Source: Sarcocystis neurona (lineage: Eukaryota > Apicomplexa > Conoidasida > Eucoccidiorida > Sarcocystidae). From it: a DNA stretch of 64,000 bases. The position numbers were made by a program, and so were the translations under genes. How positions within the stretch are numbered: the first letter of the stretch is position 1; the number at the start of each line of letters is the position of its first letter. The notes beneath the pieces were generated by a model, which was not told the DNA's origin, searched no databases, and was given only the letters and a program-made list of their open reading frames with translations. Where the stretch lies: positions 1,376,588-1,440,587 of the forward strand of contig KL647293.1 in assembly GCA_000727475.1 (NCBI GenBank), written 5' to 3'. Below, one piece after another: positions 59,591-64,000 of this stretch.

Positions 59591-60054
59591 ATATTGTATC
59601 TGTATAGTGTCAGACGCACATAGGCTCGGTATAGGTGGGTGTGGGAGGGACGCATTTGCTAGACTCGTTTCCTGCGTGGGGGTAGCGATGTGTTGGAAAA
59701 TAAATTTCTTTTAAATCGCGCATGTATGTAGGTGTCGGGTTTCCTCCTTTGCCCCTCCAAAGCGGCCTGCCCGCAGATCTGGAGTGTATATTCTTCTCCC
59801 CCTATATGTATATATGTACATGTACATGCGTATGTTGACCTTCGTTCTGTTTGTGAGTACACGTACACAGGTCCACAGTGTGCGTGTCTCCTTCTCTCTC
59901 TTTATATATATATATACATGTGTATATATATAAATATGAATAGATGTGTATGTGTGTGTGTGTACTTTTGTATTTTTGTGTGAGTATGAAAACGTACGTG
60001 TGCACATCATATATACCGTTACGCGTGTGTACCTATCAGCGATGTGCTAGCGGC

Positions 60055-60535
60055 AGACTATCTCTCTCTCTCTATATATATATATCTCTATATACATATA
60101 TATATATACATATATATATCTCTATATACATATATATATCTACCTATATATATATATCTCTATATATATGTACATATATAAATATCTCTCTCTCTAATAT
60201 ATATATATATCTCTGTATATATATCTCTCTATATATATCTCTCTCTATGTGAATATCTCTCTCTATATATATCTCTCTCTAATATATATATATATATCTC
60301 TTTATATATATATATATCTTTCTCTCTCTATATATATCTATCTATATATATATCTCTATCTATATATATATCTTTCTCTCTCTATATATATCTATATATA
60401 TATATATATCTGTGTATGTATATATATATATCTATATATATCTGTATATATATATCTCTATATATATGTGTATAAATCTCTCTCTATATATATCTCTCTC
60501 TACATATAAATATCTCTATATATGTATATGTACAT
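60055..60535. repeat. (TA)n(TC)n compound microsatellite
   Basis: About 480 bases consisting only of TATATATA and TCTCTC blocks (TATATATATCTCTCTCTA type) with rare interruptions. Other pure TA runs occur at 60773-60796 and 61065-61090. Confidence 0.95.
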
Positions 60536-61685
60536 ATGTATGTATATATGTGTTTGGGTATTATTTGTGATGGTTGTAATTCCACATTGCAGCCGTGTAC
60601 GCCTGTTAACACCTCTTTGTATTATACGCATCCCTCCCTGTATACGTCAGGACACATGTATACCTATACGTATGGTCACTATCAATATATATATATGTAA
60701 TTGCCAATATCTCTCTCTCTATATGTATATATACACAAACGCTGTAGTGCCTGCTGATACGCACGTATTTTGATATATATATATATATATATATATGTGG
60801 CAGCGTATCCCTTCATATGCGTGTGTGTCCACTTTATTTGTCTTCGTGTGCGTGTGCACATGCACCTCTAATCGCCTTTGCATGCGCAGGCACATATGTA
60901 AACGTTGCTCTCTCTCTCTTTACATATATATATATATATACATATATATGACGGCACTAGCTGCATATTTCCTATGTATATCGATGTTACACAAGATACG
61001 GACATATGTCTATACGCACATTTGTGAACATTCTATAACAAGTCGGTGGCAGATGTATACGTTCATATATATATATATATCTATATATATAGGAACGTGC
61101 ATACATGTGTAATATATATATGTACGTCAGTATCAGAGAAAATATATATGTATATACGCGCGTTCGTCAATATTCTACGATACGTGCGTGGTAGAGAAAG
61201 ATGAGTTTTTGTAGTATTGCGATCTTCTTAACAAACACACACATGACTGCGTACTTTTTTCACAGACACGTACTACAAGTCGTCCAACTCCTCTACATGC
61301 GCGCCGTCGTACATATTTCAAAGTGTTCGCATCACATCCCCTGGATTTGCGAAGCCTCACATATATATCAATATATGTACGACTTCATATGTATACAAAC
61401 GTACGTGTATGTATACACATATATGCGTATATATATATATATATGTAGTTGCATGTATGTATGTATAAACGTAGGTGTGTATGTGTCTGCAACATAAATT
61501 ATATATATATATGTTCGCATGTATGTACATCGGTGTATTTATGTATATGTCGGCATATATATATGTATATATGCACGTGTACATATATGTGTATATATAT
61601 AAATGTATATGTGTGTGTATGTGCGACTCTGTATAGAGATGGGTATGTGTACGAGAACTTGTGTGAACAGGTCCGAGCTCTGCAG

Positions 61686-63556
61686 GGGCGTTGCACCACC
61701 GCTTGTTGGCAGAGCGACGGCAGCACCTGCAGCAGCGAGGCGCGGGGTCGGAAGGGGGAAGCTCGTCATTAGCAGCAAGCTGCGGTTCCCCTCGCATGGA
61801 GAACAAAGTGGGGGCAGACGCCGCTTCTCGCGCGAGCAGCAGCGTCTTTGGCGAGGGCACGGGTGATTCACTGACCGGCGCAGCAGGACAGCGAGGAGCG
61901 GGCGCGGCAGCAGGAACAGCAGGAGGCGGAGGCAGTGGAGAAGGAGCAGCAGGAGGAGGAGCAGGCGAGCGTGGGCAGACACCAGCAGGAGGTGGGGGCT
62001 TGCTGTTGTTGCAGCCGGAACAGCCGCAGCGGGGACTGAACGCCGGCATTTTGCTGCAGCATCAGCTGCTGCAACAGCAAGGCGCTGCGTCAGAACAACA
62101 GGGAGGTGCCGCACGAGCGATGCTCAGCAGCAGCTGCCGCAGCATTTTCAGTTCGAGTGACGGAGCGCGGAGTACGTACACCGAACGAGGGTCGTACACC
62201 GCAGAGGTCGCAAGTGTGGGGTGGGCTTCTGCTGGTGCAGGCGCAGCATTAGCAGCAGCAGAAGCAGCAACAGCGGCAGGAGGAGGAGGAGGAGAAGGCG
62301 GCGGACCAGCGAAGGACAGCAGCACCTCGCCGGTGCTTCGCAGCGAAGTTGCTGGAGCTGCAGAGACAGGAGGGGGAGGATTGTCTTTTGCGTCTTTTCG
62401 ACAGGAAGAAACAGGAGAAGGAAGAGGGGAAGCAGCAGCAGGAGGAGCACCGGCAGCAGCAGTGTGGGGTGGCGGAGGGTTGTCTGCGAGGTCTCCAGCA
62501 GCAGCGGCAGTAGCACCGGCGGTAGGGGGCGGAAGGGCGGCAGCAGCGGACGCAGCAGCAGCAGCAGATGCAGCGTATGCGTTTGATGGTGATGCAGCAA
62601 GACGAGGAGGCGGTGCCGTAGGAGCGGGCATGGGAGAAATTGCAGGAACACAGATAGTTTTCAACAGCAGCAGAGACGGAAAGATTCTGGCTCCAGGAGA
62701 GAGGCTTGGCAGCGACGTAGGGATGGCTGCAGCTGCTGCAGACGTCGCTTCTGATGCTGCTGCTTTGTCTGCAGGCAGCGGACTCCTGCTGTCGTCTGCA
62801 GAGAAAGCTGCGCTCACCGTCGGCGCTGTAGCAGCAGCAGCACCACCACCAGCAACAGGAACCGCAAGCAGCTTCCTGCTGCTGCAGCGAGCAGCAGCAG
62901 CAGAGACAGCCGCCCTGCCCGCACCAGGAGAACCGCAGTTTCCTCTGGCCGGAGAAGAAGCAGCAGCAGGATTGTCCCCGCCAGCAGCAGCGGAATTTTC
63001 GCCACCAGCAGCAGCAGCGGGAGGAATGTCTTCCGTTGCAGGAGAGACAGGAGTCAGCGCAGGACCTCCCAGCGGCACGTTTCTGACGGAGGGAACGCAT
63101 CTCTACGCGCAACGTGCTGCTGAAGTGTTGGGGCAGCAGCAGCTCCCACAGCGGCAGCAGCAGCAGCAGATGGGTGGAGACGGAGACATGCAGGGCTTTG
63201 CGTCTCCCACGGGCCTTGCAGCGCAGGGCGCTGCTGCAGAAAACAGCTTCTTCCCGTTTTCGCAGTCTGAAGAAAATTCAGGGGCAGCACGGGCGTGGCT
63301 TCAGCAGCAGCAGCAGCAACAGAGAGCGACAGCAGCCGCTGCCCCCGAGGTTGCCTCACTTGCCGACTCCTTCGCGGCGTATACGCCCGCCTTCGGCCTA
63401 CAGCAGCAGCGACAACAGCAGCAGCAGGACTCGCGGGGAAAGCGACGGTTGGCGGAAGAAGAAAACGACGTGCTCGACAGCGCGGCGTGGGCTGATGCAG
63501 ACCCTCTTGCCGGCTCTCCGGCAACAGCAGCTGCCGCAAAGATACAGCAGCAACTC
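61686..63556 (+). CDS. Long low-complexity coding region: COPB2 C-terminal extension or new gene
   Basis: An open frame of about 620 codons rich in Ala, Gly, Gln and Ser (AAADAAAAADAAYAF, WLQQQQQQQRA, LQQQRQQQQQDS) with a few ordered-looking segments (RGKRRLAEEENDVLDSAAWA, SLADSFAAYTPAFGL). Acceptor CTCTGCAG|GG at 61685 fits exon 20 in phase 1, giving ALHHRLLAERRQHLQ as the first residues; a second acceptor 15 bases upstream also fits. Donor CTC|GTAAGG at 63557, phase 0. The run of codons without stop, high GC and lack of TA repeats argue for real coding. No domain is recognised. Alternatively it begins at the ATG on 61797 (MENKVGADAAS) as a separate gene. Confidence 0.5.
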
Positions 63557-63682
63557 GTAAGGACAGACTCTGACTTGTTGTTACATGTGTATGTATGTGG
63601 CTAACGTGTATGTGTGTGTACGTGTATATACACGTGCGCAGAGAAAGAGAAGAAAAAGTTTGCTCATTTTACTGTTTTGTAG

Positions 63683-63701
63683 GCGTGCCAGCACTACGCT
63701 G
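63683..63701 (+). CDS. Possible 19-base micro-exon
   Basis: Acceptor TTTTGTAG|GCG and donor GCTG|GTACGT bracket codons for ACQHYA plus one base. It enters in phase 0 and leaves in phase 1, which is what the flanking exons need. Support is only from splice signals and phase. Confidence 0.4.
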
Positions 63702-63768
63702 GTACGTAGGGCCTGCTGTGTGTGGTCAGCCCCCGCATGCAACAGCAGCATGTAATATTATTCGACAG

Positions 63769-64000
63769 GGGATGAAGCGGCTGTGAGCAGCAGATGCGTC
63801 TCAACAGCGTTAGAAGTTCACAAGGACGCGCGTGCTGCAGCAGTGCCTGCAGCACAGCCGAAGAAAACGATCGGCGCAGCGGAAGTCGCTCTTCCAGGAG
63901 CGTCAGCAGCAGGAACCCGCGCACACGCAGCAACGGCAGACGTCTGCATGCAGCAGCCGAAGTCCACGCAGCAGCAGAATTGCACCACCAGCAGCAGAAT
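63769..64000 (+). CDS. Further coding exon, cut by the window end
   Basis: Acceptor TTCGACAG|GG, phase 1, then an open frame to the last base: DEAAVSSRCVSTALEVHKDA, KKTIGAAEVALPGAS, TADVCMQQPKSTQQQN. Ala/Gln/Ser-rich like the 61686-63556 region, so probably the same protein continuing beyond the window. Confidence 0.45.

Larger units (their letters stand above)
58645..61685 (+). other. Intron 20 or intergenic spacer
   Basis: 3041 bases, mostly TA/TG/TC low-complexity sequence. A more complex island at about 58850-58990 has no supportable exon. If COPB2 ends at exon 20 this is intergenic; the composition is the same as in the gene's certain introns. Confidence 0.5.

Noticed and set aside
62062..63078. 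338-codon minus-strand open frame rich in Pro and Ala
   Set aside because: Antisense shadow of the GCA/CAG-rich plus-strand coding region; the plus frame is longer and connects by splice sites.

Overview
The window is nuclear DNA from an apicomplexan, most likely an eimeriid coccidian (Eimeria or Cyclospora type). Three things point there: split genes with GT-AG introns, very abundant CAG/CTG trinucleotide runs that enter exons as Ala/Gln/Gly/Ser runs, and long alternating purine-pyrimidine (TATATG/TGTATG) tracts in introns. No rRNA, tRNA, CRISPR or transposon was recognised. The assignment rests on sequence style and remembered protein families, not on a database search.

Layout. (1) 1-5736: no recognisable gene. 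(2) 5737-11434, minus strand: a four-exon gene for a 453-residue protein with a Cys-rich hydrophobic N-terminus, a C2-like domain and a PH-like domain; not named. (3) 11435-18000: no recognisable gene; one 44-bp tandem duplication. (4) 18000-23397: CTG- and pyrimidine-rich DNA with no supportable exon, ending as the leader of the next gene. (5) 23398 to about 58644, plus strand: one gene for the beta-prime subunit of the COPI coatomer (beta'-COP/COPB2/Sec27). I assembled 20 exons by matching successive segments to the family, each with a GT donor, an AG acceptor and compatible phase. They code for about 1028 residues spread over 35 kb, so over 90% of the gene is intron. (6) 61686-64000: a long Ala/Gly/Gln/Ser-rich open region that splices in phase onto the COPB2 model and stays open to the window edge. 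It is either a large disordered C-terminal extension of beta'-COP or the start of a separate gene.

The most interesting material is in the introns of the coatomer gene. Most have a layered plan: an alternating purine-pyrimidine TA/TG core, and a CTG-rich zone directly before the 3' splice site. The CTG is always on the transcribed sense strand, and the minus-strand gene obeys the same rule. Four introns also carry CAG-rich zones after the 5' splice site, able in principle to pair with the CTG zone. Two introns (9 and 14) hold decayed partial copies of the neighbouring exon, direct traces of intron growth by local tandem duplication. Several minisatellites occur, including twelve copies of a 25-bp unit in intron 7. 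No new multi-gene system was found; the notable thing is this intron architecture.
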